Source: an uncultured Bacteroidales bacterium (lineage in GTDB: Bacteria; Bacteroidota; Bacteroidia; Bacteroidales; UBA932). From it: DNA of 64,000 nt. The DNA lies in assembly GCA_947168525.1 (NCBI GenBank), contig CAMVMG010000008.1:21992-85991 (forward strand), read 5' to 3'. Position numbers and translations under genes: made by a program. The notes beneath the pieces were generated by a model, which was given only the letters and a program-made list of their open reading frames with translations, did no database searches and was not told the origin of the DNA. How positions within the stretch are numbered: the stretch's first letter is position 1; each line of letters opens with the position of its first letter. Shown in pieces: positions 1-8,656 of the stretch.

Positions 1-747
1 GGTCCCGGACTGGGCACCATCCAGCCCAGCCAGGCCGACTATTTCCAGACCGTCAAGGGCGGCGGCCACGGAGACTACCGGCTCATCACCCTGGCCCCCG
101 CGTCGGTGCAGGAGATGGCCGATTTTGTGGACCTGGCCTTCGAGCTGGCGTTCAAGTACCGCAATCCGGCCATGATCCTGAGCGACGGCGCCATCGGCCA
201 GATGATGGAAAAGGTGGTCCTCCCTCCTTTCAAGCCGCGCCGTACGGAAGAGGAAATCGCCCGCGAGTGCCCCTGGGCCACCACTGGCCGCATTGGCATG
301 CGCAAGCCTAACATCATCACCTCCCTGGAGCTCCGCTCCGAGGAAATGGAACAGAACAACCTCCGCATCCAGGCCAAGTACCGCGTGATCGAGGAAAAAG
401 AAGTGCGCTTCGAGGAATACATGCTGGAAGACGCCGAGTACCTGATCGTCGCCTTCGGAAGCGCCGCCCGCATTGCCAAGAAGGTAATCGCCATCGCCCG
501 GGAGCAGGGAATCAAGGTGGGTCTGCTACGGCCCATCACCCTGTGGCCGTTCCCCTACAAGCGCATCGGCGAGCTGGGCAGGCAGGTGAAGGGAATCCTC
601 TCCCTGGAAATCAACGCCGGCCAGATGGTGGAAGACATCCGCCTGGCCGTGGAATGCAAAGTTCCGGTACAGTGGTACGGCCGCCTGGGCGGCATTATCC
701 CGGAACCGGAAGAGGTTGTGGAACAAATTAAGAAAATGACTCTCTAA
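1..747 (+). CDS. 2-oxoacid:ferredoxin oxidoreductase, alpha subunit (partial, 5' end outside window)
   Basis: The reading frame is open from the first base, so only the last 248 residues are seen. The protein matches the alpha subunit of Kor/Vor-type 2-oxoacid:ferredoxin oxidoreductases. The visible part begins inside the pyrimidine-binding domain (a Gly-Pro-Gly stretch leading to a Lys-Gly-Gly-Gly-His-Gly loop) and continues into the transketolase C-terminal-like domain. The family oxidatively decarboxylates a 2-oxoacid with CoA and reduces ferredoxin in the cytoplasm of anaerobes. The beta subunit starts 13 bases downstream and the gamma subunit follows it, so the three form one operon. Whether the substrate is 2-oxoglutarate or a branched-chain 2-oxoacid cannot be told from this fragment. 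Confidence 0.9.
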   Translation, partial: GPGLGTIQPSQADYFQTVKGGGHGDYRLITLAPASVQEMADFVDLAFELAFKYRNPAMILSDGAIGQMMEKVVLPPFKPRRTEEEIARECPWATTGRIGMRKPNIITSLELRSEEMEQNNLRIQAKYRVIEEKEVRFEEYMLEDAEYLIVAFGSAARIAKKVIAIAREQGIKVGLLRPITLWPFPYKRIGELGRQVKGILSLEINAGQMVEDIRLAVECKVPVQWYGRLGGIIPEPEEVVEQIKKMTL

Positions 748-760
748 AGTACTGCGCCCT

Positions 761-1528
761 ATGACAACAGAAGAAATCATCCGTCCCGAGAACCTGGTTT
801 ACAAAAAACCGGAACTGCTCAATGACGTGCCCATGCATTACTGCCCGGGCTGCAGCCACGGCGTCGTGCACAAGCTCATTTCCGAGGTAGTGATGGAAAT
901 GGGAATGGCCGAGAAAACCATCGCCATCTCCCCCGTGGGATGCGCCGTGTTCGCCTATAAATACATCGACGTAGACTGGCAGGAAGCCGCCCACGGCCGC
1001 GCTCCCGCACTGGCATCGGCCGTCAAGCGCCTGTGGCCGGACCGCCTGGTATTCACCTATCAGGGCGACGGCGACCTGGCCTGTATCGGCACCGCGGAAA
1101 CCATCCACGCCCTGAACCGCGGAGAGAACATCACCATCATCTTCATCAACAACGCCATTTACGGCATGACCGGCGGCCAGATGGCCCCCACCACCCTCTT
1201 GGGCATGAAAACGGTCACCTGCCCCTACGGCCGGGACCCCAAACTGCACGGCTACCCGCTCAAGATGGCCGACATCGCCGCCCAGCTGGAAGGAACCTGC
1301 TATGTCACGCGCCAGAGCGTGCAGAACGTAGCCTCCATCCTCAAGGCCAAACGGGCCATCCGCAAGGCTTTCGAGTATTCCATGGAGGGCAAAGGCTCCA
1401 ACCTGGTAGAGATCGTATCCACCTGCAACACCAACTGGCGCATGAGCCCGGACAAGGCCAACAAGTGGATGGAAGAAAACATGGTCCCGTTCTACCCGCT
1501 CGGCGACCTCAAGGACAACGGTAAATAA
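761..1528 (+). CDS. 2-oxoacid:ferredoxin oxidoreductase, beta (thiamine-diphosphate-binding) subunit
   Basis: A 255-residue protein of the usual size for the beta subunit of Kor/Vor enzymes. It carries the CPGCSHG motif near residue 28 and the thiamine diphosphate/Mg-binding segment GDGDLACIG around residues 105-113, followed by the NNAIYGMTGGQ stretch that lines the cofactor site. It supplies the thiamine diphosphate half of the active site, which decarboxylates the 2-oxoacid and passes electrons to ferredoxin. It lies between the alpha and gamma genes with 13-base gaps on both sides, which supports co-transcription. Assignment to 2-oxoglutarate or 3-methyl-2-oxobutanoate is open. Confidence 0.93.
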   Translation: MTTEEIIRPENLVYKKPELLNDVPMHYCPGCSHGVVHKLISEVVMEMGMAEKTIAISPVGCAVFAYKYIDVDWQEAAHGRAPALASAVKRLWPDRLVFTYQGDGDLACIGTAETIHALNRGENITIIFINNAIYGMTGGQMAPTTLLGMKTVTCPYGRDPKLHGYPLKMADIAAQLEGTCYVTRQSVQNVASILKAKRAIRKAFEYSMEGKGSNLVEIVSTCNTNWRMSPDKANKWMEENMVPFYPLGDLKDNGK

Positions 1529-1541
1529 TACGCACGGCACT

Positions 1542-2084
1542 ATGACACACGAAATTATCATATCCGGATTCGGAGGACAAGGCGTCCTCTCCATGGGAAA
1601 GATCCTGGCCTATTCCGGCCTGATGGAAGACAAGGAAGTGACCTGGATGCCGGCGTACGGGCCCGAGCAGCGCGGCGGCACCGCTAACGTGACGGTGATC
1701 GTGAGCGACGAGCCGGTCTCCTCCCCCATCCTCTCCTCCTACGACACGGCCATCGTCCTGAACCAACCCTCGCTGGAGAAATTCGAAAGCAAGGTGAAAA
1801 AGGGCGGAACCCTTATCTACGACGGCTACGGCATCAATGTCCCCCCCACCCGCAAAGACATCCATGTTTACCGGATCGACGCCATGGACAAGGCGGCCGA
1901 GATGAACATGATCAAAGTGTTCAACATGATCGTGCTGGGCGGTTTCCTCAAGATCCACCCCATCGTGTCCATCGAGGGCGTGCTCAAAGCCCTGCGCAAA
2001 ACCCTCCCGGAGCGCCACCACCACCTGATTCCCATGAACGAGGAGGCCATCCGCCTGGGCATGGACATTATCCGGGAGCAGTAA
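1542..2084 (+). CDS. 2-oxoacid:ferredoxin oxidoreductase, gamma subunit
   Basis: A 180-residue protein that begins with the IISGFGGQGV motif characteristic of the gamma (POR/KOR gamma) domain, which binds the CoA moiety in these oxidoreductases. A PAYGPEQRGG segment near residue 40 is also typical. It is the last gene of the three-subunit operon. A 46-base perfect palindrome follows and probably ends the transcript. No separate ferredoxin-like subunit follows; it may lie before the window, as the four-subunit version often puts it first. Confidence 0.92.
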   Translation: MTHEIIISGFGGQGVLSMGKILAYSGLMEDKEVTWMPAYGPEQRGGTANVTVIVSDEPVSSPILSSYDTAIVLNQPSLEKFESKVKKGGTLIYDGYGINVPPTRKDIHVYRIDAMDKAAEMNMIKVFNMIVLGGFLKIHPIVSIEGVLKALRKTLPERHHHLIPMNEEAIRLGMDIIREQ

Positions 2085-2115
2085 GTGGAGGCTAACTAGC
2101 TGAATCTAAACGTTT

Positions 2116-2161
2116 TAATAGTAGTCCCTGTGTGTCTGCAGACACACAGGGACTACTATTA
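2116..2161. terminator. Perfect 46-base palindrome between convergent genes (bidirectional terminator candidate)
   Basis: A perfect inverted repeat of 23 bases per arm, centred on CTGCAG between 2138 and 2139, lies between the ends of the converging oxidoreductase operon and the aminopeptidase gene. It lacks a long T run, so it may work as a bidirectional stop hairpin or mRNA 3'-end stabiliser. Its CCTGTGTGTC core recurs in the hairpin at 41497-41525, which is also between convergent genes. Confidence 0.6.
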
Positions 2162-2198
2162 GGAAGCTGATTATCAACTATATAACCTCCACCAGAAA

Positions 2199-3590
2199 TT
2201 ATTCTTCCGGAGCGAACATCGGATCCCAGGACGGGAGCAGGATGGGCTTCTGGTTCATCTGGGCCATCACATCGGCGGGGACGTACTTCTTTTCCACCAC
2301 CAGGCGGAACATATACTCGTTGAACCACTCGTCGGTCATGATGATGTTGCCCTTGTAGCCGCTGGCGGCGCCCCAACTGTTCTCCACCATCCATTTCACG
2401 GGTTTGCCCTCCTTGAGGTCCACGGCAATCAGGGTCATGGCGTGGGTGGACCCGCTGGCGTGGGTGAGGATGCGCTCTTTCTTGTCCATGCCGAAGTTAA
2501 CGCCCATCAGGGAGTCGTAGTCAAAGTTGTTCAAGTCTGCCACGCCACGGGCGCGGTCCAGGAATTTGCCCACGTCGCAGGAAAAATACAGGGCGGTGTT
2601 GTCCTGGATGGAGGCAATGGCCATTTCCTTGATTTTTTCGATGGGGAGGTTCAGATACACCCAGTTCTGACCGTCGTACACGTGACGGTCGTACTCGATT
2701 TCGTACACTTTGCCGTACTCCACGGCCGGGTTGTTCATCACCATGATGTAGTTGTTCTCCAGGTCTTCCCCTACGAATTCCTGATAGAAGCCCTTGGGCG
2801 TGTAGGTTTTCTCGCTCACGAATTCTCCCTTGGCGTTGTAGCGGGCCCAGGTGAATTCCTGCGGCGGAACGCCCAGGCACAGCGCCAGCATCCGGTACAC
2901 TTCCTTGAGCATGTCCACTTTCATGCGCTGCCGCTCTCCGGCTTTGGCAGCACGCAGGCGGAGCGCGTCTTCCCGAAGCTTGGTCTTGATCTGGGTGTTC
3001 ATCTGGGAAGTGCTGTTGGCCGAGAGCGTTTCCGGCATCACGTCGGAGGGAACCACGCCGTATTTCATGATCAGGTTGGACACGCCGGTGAACTGCCCGC
3101 CGTCGCCGATGGGGTTGGACAGCAGCCAATCTACTTTACGGTCTTCGATGGGAAGATCTGCCGTGTCGATGATCCCCTGCAGGAACAGGTTGGCCTTTTC
3201 CAGCTGGTCGTAGAAAAAAAGATAGTTCTGGGAAAAAGTGAAGGCACCCAGGTCGTGTTTCTGGATCATCCGCGCCCGGATTACGTTGAGCCCGGTGAAA
3301 AGCCAGCAGCGCCCGGAGGACTTCTGGTCCGTTCGGCCCACCGTTTTCACTTCGTGGGAGAAGTGGGTGTCTATCATGGCCAGGTTGTCGGCCGATGCGG
3401 CCAGCACATTGATCTGGGTGCTGTTGAGGGCGTTCCTGAGGGCTTTGTCGGCCGGGGTCCCCTGATAAGCCGAACTGATTTCCTTGAGCATCTGGGCCGA
3501 GATGCCGCCTTTAGGGTCTGCGGCGGGTTTCTGGGCGAATGCCGTGGCGTAGACAAGCAGCGAAGCTGCCAGGATGAGGGTCTTTTTCAT
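2199..3590 (-). CDS. Secreted C1B-family peptidase (bleomycin hydrolase / aminopeptidase C type)
   Basis: A 463-residue cysteine peptidase of the bleomycin hydrolase family. A signal peptide (MKK, hydrophobic core, AFAQ) covers the first 20 residues, so it should act in the periplasm, unlike the cytoplasmic PepC of Firmicutes. The catalytic Cys lies in SSGRCWLF around residue 100, the His in STHAMT near 383 and the Asn in VENSWG near 403. The family trims peptides from the N terminus and usually forms hexamers. It is a single-gene unit with a -7 box (TATCTTTG on this strand) 22 bases before the start and the palindrome downstream. Confidence 0.9.
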   Translation of the reverse strand: MKKTLILAASLLVYATAFAQKPAADPKGGISAQMLKEISSAYQGTPADKALRNALNSTQINVLAASADNLAMIDTHFSHEVKTVGRTDQKSSGRCWLFTGLNVIRARMIQKHDLGAFTFSQNYLFFYDQLEKANLFLQGIIDTADLPIEDRKVDWLLSNPIGDGGQFTGVSNLIMKYGVVPSDVMPETLSANSTSQMNTQIKTKLREDALRLRAAKAGERQRMKVDMLKEVYRMLALCLGVPPQEFTWARYNAKGEFVSEKTYTPKGFYQEFVGEDLENNYIMVMNNPAVEYGKVYEIEYDRHVYDGQNWVYLNLPIEKIKEMAIASIQDNTALYFSCDVGKFLDRARGVADLNNFDYDSLMGVNFGMDKKERILTHASGSTHAMTLIAVDLKEGKPVKWMVENSWGAASGYKGNIIMTDEWFNEYMFRLVVEKKYVPADVMAQMNQKPILLPSWDPMFAPEE

Positions 3591-3612
3591 AGAAATACGC
3601 TTTTGATTCCTT

Positions 3613-3620
3613 CAAAGATA
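3613..3620 (-). promoter_or_regulatory. -7 promoter box (TATCTTTG) of the C1B peptidase gene
   Basis: This matches the Bacteroidota TAnnTTTG consensus on the minus strand and ends 22 bases before the start codon at 3590. The promoter is divergent from the one at 3641. Confidence 0.6.
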
Positions 3621-3640
3621 CGAAATAAAAAATAATTTCT

Positions 3641-3648
3641 TACTTTTG
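3641..3648 (+). promoter_or_regulatory. -7 promoter box (TACTTTTG) of the TMEM43-like gene
   Basis: TAnnTTTG match 23 bases before the start at 3672. The -33 region is not clear. Confidence 0.55.
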
Positions 3649-3671
3649 TACAGAACGAAACCTATATAACT

Positions 3672-4814
3672 ATGGCGTACACTGAAACAACCCGTACCAG
3701 CTACGGAAAGCGCCTGGGCAATTCCCTGGGCGGCATTGTAGGCGGTCTGATCATGATCGTGGGCGGAACCATCCTGCTCTGGTGGAACGAAGGACGTGCC
3801 GTGAAAACCACCAAGATGCTCAAAGAGGCCCAGGGCCAGGTCGTGGAAATGCCGGACATTTCCCGGATAGACCCCGCCTTCGAAGGCAAACTGGTCCATG
3901 CCACGGGCATGGTGGCAACCAGCGATTCCCTTTTTGACTCCGAATTCAAAGTCGGCGCCCGCGCCATCTCCATCCGCCGCGACGTGGAGTACTACCAGTG
4001 GGTGGAACATGCCGAATCCGAAAGCAAAGACAAGATAGGCGGCGCCGAGGAAACCACCACCACATACACCTATGACCTGCAATGGGTAAGCTCCCCCATC
4101 CCTTCCCAAAACTTCCACGACCCGGACTACCGGAACGAGAACAAAGTGCTGCGGCAGGTGGAGCCTTACACAAAATACGCCCAGCAGGTGCAGTTCGGCG
4201 CCTATAAACTGAATACGGACCAGATCCACTCCATCAGCGGATCCACACCCCTGCAGGTGAACGACAGCACGGGGACCAACGTCATTTATATCGGCAAGGA
4301 CCCCGCCCGGCCGGATGTGGGCGACGTTCGCATCACCTTCACCAAGGTCCTGCCCGCCCAGATTAGTATCGTGGCCGCCGTCTCCGGAGACAGCTTCACC
4401 TCCTACCAGGCCAAGAACGGAAAATCCTTCTCCGCCCTGCGGATGGGGAACATCCCCCAGGAACAGATCTTCGAGGGAGAGCACTCCGCCAACAAGATGA
4501 TGCTCTGGATTCTCCGCATCCTGGGCTTCATCCTCGTCATGGCCGGCCTGCGCAGCGTGTTCAGCATCCTGGAAACCCTGCTCAAGGTGATTCCTTTCCT
4601 GTCCCGCATCGTAGGCTGGGGCGTAGGACTGGTGTGCAACGTGATCGGCTTCGCCTGGGGTCTGATCGTGGTGGCGCTGGCCTGGATCGCCTACCGCCCT
4701 GTCCTGGCCATCGCCCTGCTGGTGATTGCGGCGGCCGTTATCTGGTACTTCGCCACCCACGGCAAGAAGGGTACGCCCGAGCCGCCGGCCGCTACGCAGG
4801 AGCCCCAGGCCTGA
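3672..4814 (+). CDS. TMEM43-family membrane protein
   Basis: A 380-residue protein resembling bacterial members of the TMEM43 family. A transmembrane helix at about residues 18-38 (GGIVGGLIMIVGGTILLWWNE) is followed by a large extracytoplasmic domain, then three or four hydrophobic segments between about residues 275 and 365 and a short proline-rich tail. The WWNEGR motif straight after the first helix is typical. The molecular function of bacterial members is not established; the eukaryotic protein is a nuclear-envelope and ER membrane protein. It is a single-gene unit with its own promoter and a strong terminator. Confidence 0.8.
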   Translation: MAYTETTRTSYGKRLGNSLGGIVGGLIMIVGGTILLWWNEGRAVKTTKMLKEAQGQVVEMPDISRIDPAFEGKLVHATGMVATSDSLFDSEFKVGARAISIRRDVEYYQWVEHAESESKDKIGGAEETTTTYTYDLQWVSSPIPSQNFHDPDYRNENKVLRQVEPYTKYAQQVQFGAYKLNTDQIHSISGSTPLQVNDSTGTNVIYIGKDPARPDVGDVRITFTKVLPAQISIVAAVSGDSFTSYQAKNGKSFSALRMGNIPQEQIFEGEHSANKMMLWILRILGFILVMAGLRSVFSILETLLKVIPFLSRIVGWGVGLVCNVIGFAWGLIVVALAWIAYRPVLAIALLVIAAAVIWYFATHGKKGTPEPPAATQEPQA

Positions 4815-4834
4815 CAACGGCCTCACTGATTCAG

Positions 4835-4866
4835 GAGGGTAACCCCGGCGGGTTGCCCTCTTTTTA
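4835..4866 (+). terminator. Rho-independent terminator after the TMEM43-like gene
   Basis: A GC-rich hairpin (GAGGGTAACCC paired with GGGTTGCCCTC, loop CGGC-like) is followed by a run of five T. It lies 20 bases after the stop codon. Confidence 0.85.
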
Positions 4867-4900
4867 TCCGCCTCTGGCACTATTTATGCGGAAAAAGCAG

Positions 4901-4908
4901 TACTTTTA
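4901..4908 (+). promoter_or_regulatory. -7 promoter box (TACTTTTA) of dacB
   Basis: Near match to TAnnTTTG, 8 bases before the dacB start, leaving almost no 5' leader. Confidence 0.45.
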
Positions 4909-4916
4909 CAGCATAT

Positions 4917-6383
4917 ATGAGAAAATTACTGACGATAGGGGCGCTTGTGGCAGCCCTCACAGCCGCGGCGCAGACTCCCGCCCAGAAATATGCCGACCGG
5001 CTCGACGACAATGCTCCCCTGAAAGGCGCCGTCTGGGGCGTGCTGGCCAAGGATGCCCAGGGCAACACGCTGCTGGAGAGCCACTCACAGCAGCGGATGA
5101 TACCCGCATCCAACCTGAAGCTGGTCACTACCGGAACAGCCCTGCACGCCCTGGGACCCGACTACCGCTACAAGACCCGGCTGGCCTACACAGGGGCCAT
5201 CCGGGAAGACGGCACCCTGCTGGGAGACCTGTACATCATCGGCGGAGGAGACCCCACCCTGGGGGCCAAGGACTCGACAGCCCTCCGCGCCGACGCCCTT
5301 TTCTGGAAATGGAAAACCCTGCTCAAGCAGGCCGGTATCTCCCGGATCGAAGGCCGGATCGTTGGTGACGGGGGCGCCTATGAAGGAAACCTGGAACAGC
5401 AGTCCTGGAGCTACGACGACACTGGAACCTATTATGGCACAGGCGGAAATGCCCTATGCTTCTATGAGAACGCCATCGACTATCAGGTGCGGGCATCGGC
5501 CCCGGGAGAAGCGGTGAAAGTGACCCAGACCTATCCGGAAACTCCCTGGATGCACTTTGCCAACCACAGCCTCTCCGGCCCCGCCGGAACCGGGAACAGC
5601 CTGTACCTGTACACGACCGACCTGGCTCCTTACTCAGAGCTACGCGGCAGCTTCGCCGTCGACCGGCCGGCCAAGACCGAGCATTTTTCCAACAAATTCG
5701 GCGCGCTCACCTGCGCCTACTACTTCTGGAAAAACCTCAAGGACACCGGCTGGGAAGTGACCGGCGGCTATGCCGATGTAGACCGGAACGGATACATCCG
5801 CAGCGCCGGCTTTGTCCCGGAAGAAAAAGCGCAGGAAGGCACCGTAATCGGCTTTACGGAATCCCCCGCCTTGAAAGAAATTGCCCGGGAAACCAATGTC
5901 CGCAGTAACAATTTCTACGCGGAGATGCTGCTCCGTTCCATGGGGGAGGCGGCATCGGGAATCGCCGTTCACGACAGCTGCTATATGGCTGTCAACGAGG
6001 TCCTTCTGGACCTGGGGATGGACCCGGAAGCCCTCAGCTACAAAGACGGGAGCGGCCTGTCCCGCTACAACAACGTGTCGCCGGAGTGGATGGTCTCGTT
6101 CCTGCAGGCCATGCAGGGGAGCCCGGCCTTCGACGCATTTCTCGCATCCTTGCCCGCCCCCGGGGAAGGTACCCTCGCCGGCGTGCTGTCCCAAACCCCG
6201 CAAGCCCGGCGCATCCGCATGAAAAGCGGGTCCATGGAAGGCACGCTGTGCTACTCCGGATACATCCTGGACGCTGCCGGCAAACCGCAGGTCACGTTCT
6301 CGCTGATGACGAACAACACCCTGACCAAACAGGCCGATGTGCGCGCCGTGCTGGCCCGGCTGCTGGTTTTGCTACTGGAATAG
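4917..6383 (+). CDS. dacB: D-alanyl-D-alanine carboxypeptidase/endopeptidase, PBP4 family (S13)
   Basis: A 488-residue class C penicillin-binding protein. A signal peptide ends near residue 19 (AAAQ). The catalytic triad motifs are present: SxxK as SNLK at about residue 63, SxN as SNN near 328, and KSG (KSGSMEG) near 437. The enzyme removes terminal D-Ala from, or cleaves cross-links in, periplasmic peptidoglycan. Length and domain insertions fit the DacB family. It opens a run of envelope genes on the same strand; the next gene begins after its own promoter 28 bases later, so co-transcription is optional. Confidence 0.92.
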   Translation: MRKLLTIGALVAALTAAAQTPAQKYADRLDDNAPLKGAVWGVLAKDAQGNTLLESHSQQRMIPASNLKLVTTGTALHALGPDYRYKTRLAYTGAIREDGTLLGDLYIIGGGDPTLGAKDSTALRADALFWKWKTLLKQAGISRIEGRIVGDGGAYEGNLEQQSWSYDDTGTYYGTGGNALCFYENAIDYQVRASAPGEAVKVTQTYPETPWMHFANHSLSGPAGTGNSLYLYTTDLAPYSELRGSFAVDRPAKTEHFSNKFGALTCAYYFWKNLKDTGWEVTGGYADVDRNGYIRSAGFVPEEKAQEGTVIGFTESPALKEIARETNVRSNNFYAEMLLRSMGEAASGIAVHDSCYMAVNEVLLDLGMDPEALSYKDGSGLSRYNNVSPEWMVSFLQAMQGSPAFDAFLASLPAPGEGTLAGVLSQTPQARRIRMKSGSMEGTLCYSGYILDAAGKPQVTFSLMTNNTLTKQADVRAVLARLLVLLLE

Positions 6384-6394
6384 CTAATTTTTAC

Positions 6395-6402
6395 TATCTT
6401 TG
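6395..6402 (+). promoter_or_regulatory. -7 promoter box (TATCTTTG) of the SurA operon
   Basis: Perfect TAnnTTTG match directly after the dacB stop codon and 9 bases before the next start, so the leader would be very short. Confidence 0.6.
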
Positions 6403-6411
6403 TAGGTTAAT

Positions 6412-7278
6412 ATGAGAAAATGGCTCCTCATAGGAATGGCAGCGCTGGTAGTGCTCTCCTGCAAGATGGTCAACCGTCTGGGAGACACTGCCACGGAGCT
6501 TTTCAACGGTGAGGTGGTTGCCCGTGTGGGGGATCACCGCCTGCACCGCTCGCAGCTGGAAAACTATATTCCTTCCGGGGTGTCGCCGGAAGACAGCGCC
6601 GGGCTGGCACAGCAGTATATCCGGGCCTGGGCAGAGGACCTGCTGCTGCTGGACATCGCCGACGCACAGCTCTCCAAGGAAGAGAAAGACGTCACGGAAG
6701 AGCTGGAAAGCTACCGCAGGGCCCTTCTCAAGTACCGGTACGAGCAACTCTACATCAACCAGCGGCTGGACACCCTGGTCACCGACGAAGAGATCAGCGC
6801 CTATTATCAGGCCAACCCGGAAAAGTTCGTCCTGGAAAGACCGGTGGTAAAAGCCCGGTACCTGATTGTCCCGCAGGATTCCCACAGCCTGAAGGAACTA
6901 AAGAGAAAAATGTCTTCCGACGACGACACGGAAGTGCTGGAGGCGGAAGTACTGGCCTCCACCGCCGCCCTCAAGTGGGGAGACTCGTCCGACACCTGGA
7001 TGGACATCATCACCCTGGCCCAGGAACTGGGAACCGATTCCCGGATTCTTCTGGGCGCCATCAAGAACCAGTTCGCGGAACTCCCGGACGAGTCGGGAAA
7101 CCTCCGCATAGCCTATATCGTGGACATCGTCCAGCAAGGAAAAACCGCACCGGAAGACTACTGTGCCCAGCGAATCCGGGACATTATCCTGAACTCCCGC
7201 AAGCACGCCCTGTCGGCAAACCTGGAGCAGGAACTGCTAGACGATGCCCGCAGAAACAACAAATTTGTAACTTATTGA
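6412..7278 (+). CDS. SurA-like periplasmic lipoprotein without a parvulin domain
   Basis: A 288-residue protein whose N terminus is a lipoprotein signal (hydrophobic run ending VVLSC, with Cys near residue 17). The following region resembles the N-terminal chaperone part of SurA/PpiD-type proteins: VARVGDHRLHRSQLENYIP, then helices, then an ISAYYQANPEKF segment. No complete parvulin isomerase domain is visible. It lies one base before surA in the same operon, as related genes do in other Bacteroidales, which suggests a helper role in outer-membrane protein folding. The family level is an inference. Confidence 0.65.
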   Translation: MRKWLLIGMAALVVLSCKMVNRLGDTATELFNGEVVARVGDHRLHRSQLENYIPSGVSPEDSAGLAQQYIRAWAEDLLLLDIADAQLSKEEKDVTEELESYRRALLKYRYEQLYINQRLDTLVTDEEISAYYQANPEKFVLERPVVKARYLIVPQDSHSLKELKRKMSSDDDTEVLEAEVLASTAALKWGDSSDTWMDIITLAQELGTDSRILLGAIKNQFAELPDESGNLRIAYIVDIVQQGKTAPEDYCAQRIRDIILNSRKHALSANLEQELLDDARRNNKFVTY

Positions 7279-7279
7279 T

Positions 7280-8656
7280 ATGAAGCGTTTACTGACGATC
7301 CTCTCAGGAGCTCTCCTTAGCCTTGGAAGCCTTTTTGCCCAAAAATACCAGAACGGACTGGTGGACAAGACCGTGGCCGTGCTGGGCGGTGAGGTAATCC
7401 TGATATCGGACATCGAATCGGAAATCCAGCAGATGAGGGTGGGCGGCCAGGCCGTAGACCAGCGCGCCCGCTGTGAGCTGCTGCAGAACATGATGGAGTC
7501 CAAACTATTCCTGATGCAGGCGCGCCTGGACTCTCTCACAGTAAGCAGCGACATGGTAGAGAGCAACCTTTCCCAGCGCATCGACTACGCCCGCACCCAG
7601 CTGGGCGGTGACGAAGAACTGGAAAAATACTTTGGCAAACCCCTGTACAAACTGCGCCAGGACTGGCGTAAAACCCTGGAGGAGCAAAGCCTCACGGAAC
7701 AGGAGCGCTACCAGGTGGCCGACAACATCCCGGAAGTGACCCCCTACGACGTAAAACAGTACCTGGACAACACAGACCCGGAGGACCTTCCCGTGGTTCC
7801 GGTCAAATACCAGCTGAGCCAGATCTGCCTCTACCCGGACCGGGAAGCCGCCAACCTGGCCGTGAAAGAGCGGCTGCTCTCGCTGCGTGAGCGGATCATC
7901 GGCGGAGAAAAGTTCGCCACCCTGGCCCGCCTCTATTCCGAAGACCCGGGTAGCGCCCGCCGCGGCGGAGAACTGGGCATGGCCTCCAAGTCCATCTTCT
8001 GGCCGGTCTTCTCCGATGCTGCCATGGCCCTTCGGCCGGGCACCATCTCCCAGATCGTGGAGACGCCGGACGGATTCCACATCATCGAAGTCATCGAAAA
8101 ACGGGGCGACATGTTCAATGCCCGCCACATCCTGCTTAAACCCCAATACACGGCCGAAGACCAGGAGAAGGCCTTCCATCGCCTGGACAGCCTTAAGACC
8201 AAGATCCAGGAGGGCGAGATTGATTTTGAGCTCGCCGCCCGCTTCTATTCCGAAGACCTTGCGTCCCGCACCAACGGCGGCCAGATGGCAGACCCGGCCA
8301 CCGGCTCCTCCTACTTCGAGATAGACCAGCTGAAACCGGCCGATTATGCGGTTATCAAAGACCTGAAACCCGGAGAAATCTCCGAGCCGGTGTCCTCTAC
8401 CGACAACGAGGGCTACGAGCAGGGCCGCTCCGGCAACCTGGTGTACAAGATAATCCGGGTAGACAAAATCATCCCGGCCCATACCGCCACCTTCGAAAAT
8501 GACTACACCCAGATCCAGGAACGGGTCCAGTACAACAAACAGCAGGAGGCCATCGACAAGTTCCTGTCAGAGAAAATCAAGGACACCTACATTGTCATCG
8601 ACCCCATGTTCGCCCAGTGCAATTTCTCCCGCGAAATCTGGAACACCCGTAAATAG
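7280..8656 (+). CDS. surA: Periplasmic peptidyl-prolyl isomerase / chaperone SurA
   Basis: A 458-residue protein with a signal peptide (cleavage after SLFAQ), an N-terminal SurA chaperone module containing the VAVLGGEVILISDIE segment, and two consecutive parvulin-type domains at about residues 175-275 and 276-385. Each has the pattern ending in GFHIIEVIEKR or a related motif. SurA escorts unfolded beta-barrel proteins across the periplasm to the BAM machine. It overlaps the OstA-like gene by one base (TAGTG), so the two are translationally coupled and the cluster is devoted to outer-membrane assembly. Confidence 0.92.
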   Translation: MKRLLTILSGALLSLGSLFAQKYQNGLVDKTVAVLGGEVILISDIESEIQQMRVGGQAVDQRARCELLQNMMESKLFLMQARLDSLTVSSDMVESNLSQRIDYARTQLGGDEELEKYFGKPLYKLRQDWRKTLEEQSLTEQERYQVADNIPEVTPYDVKQYLDNTDPEDLPVVPVKYQLSQICLYPDREAANLAVKERLLSLRERIIGGEKFATLARLYSEDPGSARRGGELGMASKSIFWPVFSDAAMALRPGTISQIVETPDGFHIIEVIEKRGDMFNARHILLKPQYTAEDQEKAFHRLDSLKTKIQEGEIDFELAARFYSEDLASRTNGGQMADPATGSSYFEIDQLKPADYAVIKDLKPGEISEPVSSTDNEGYEQGRSGNLVYKIIRVDKIIPAHTATFENDYTQIQERVQYNKQQEAIDKFLSEKIKDTYIVIDPMFAQCNFSREIWNTRK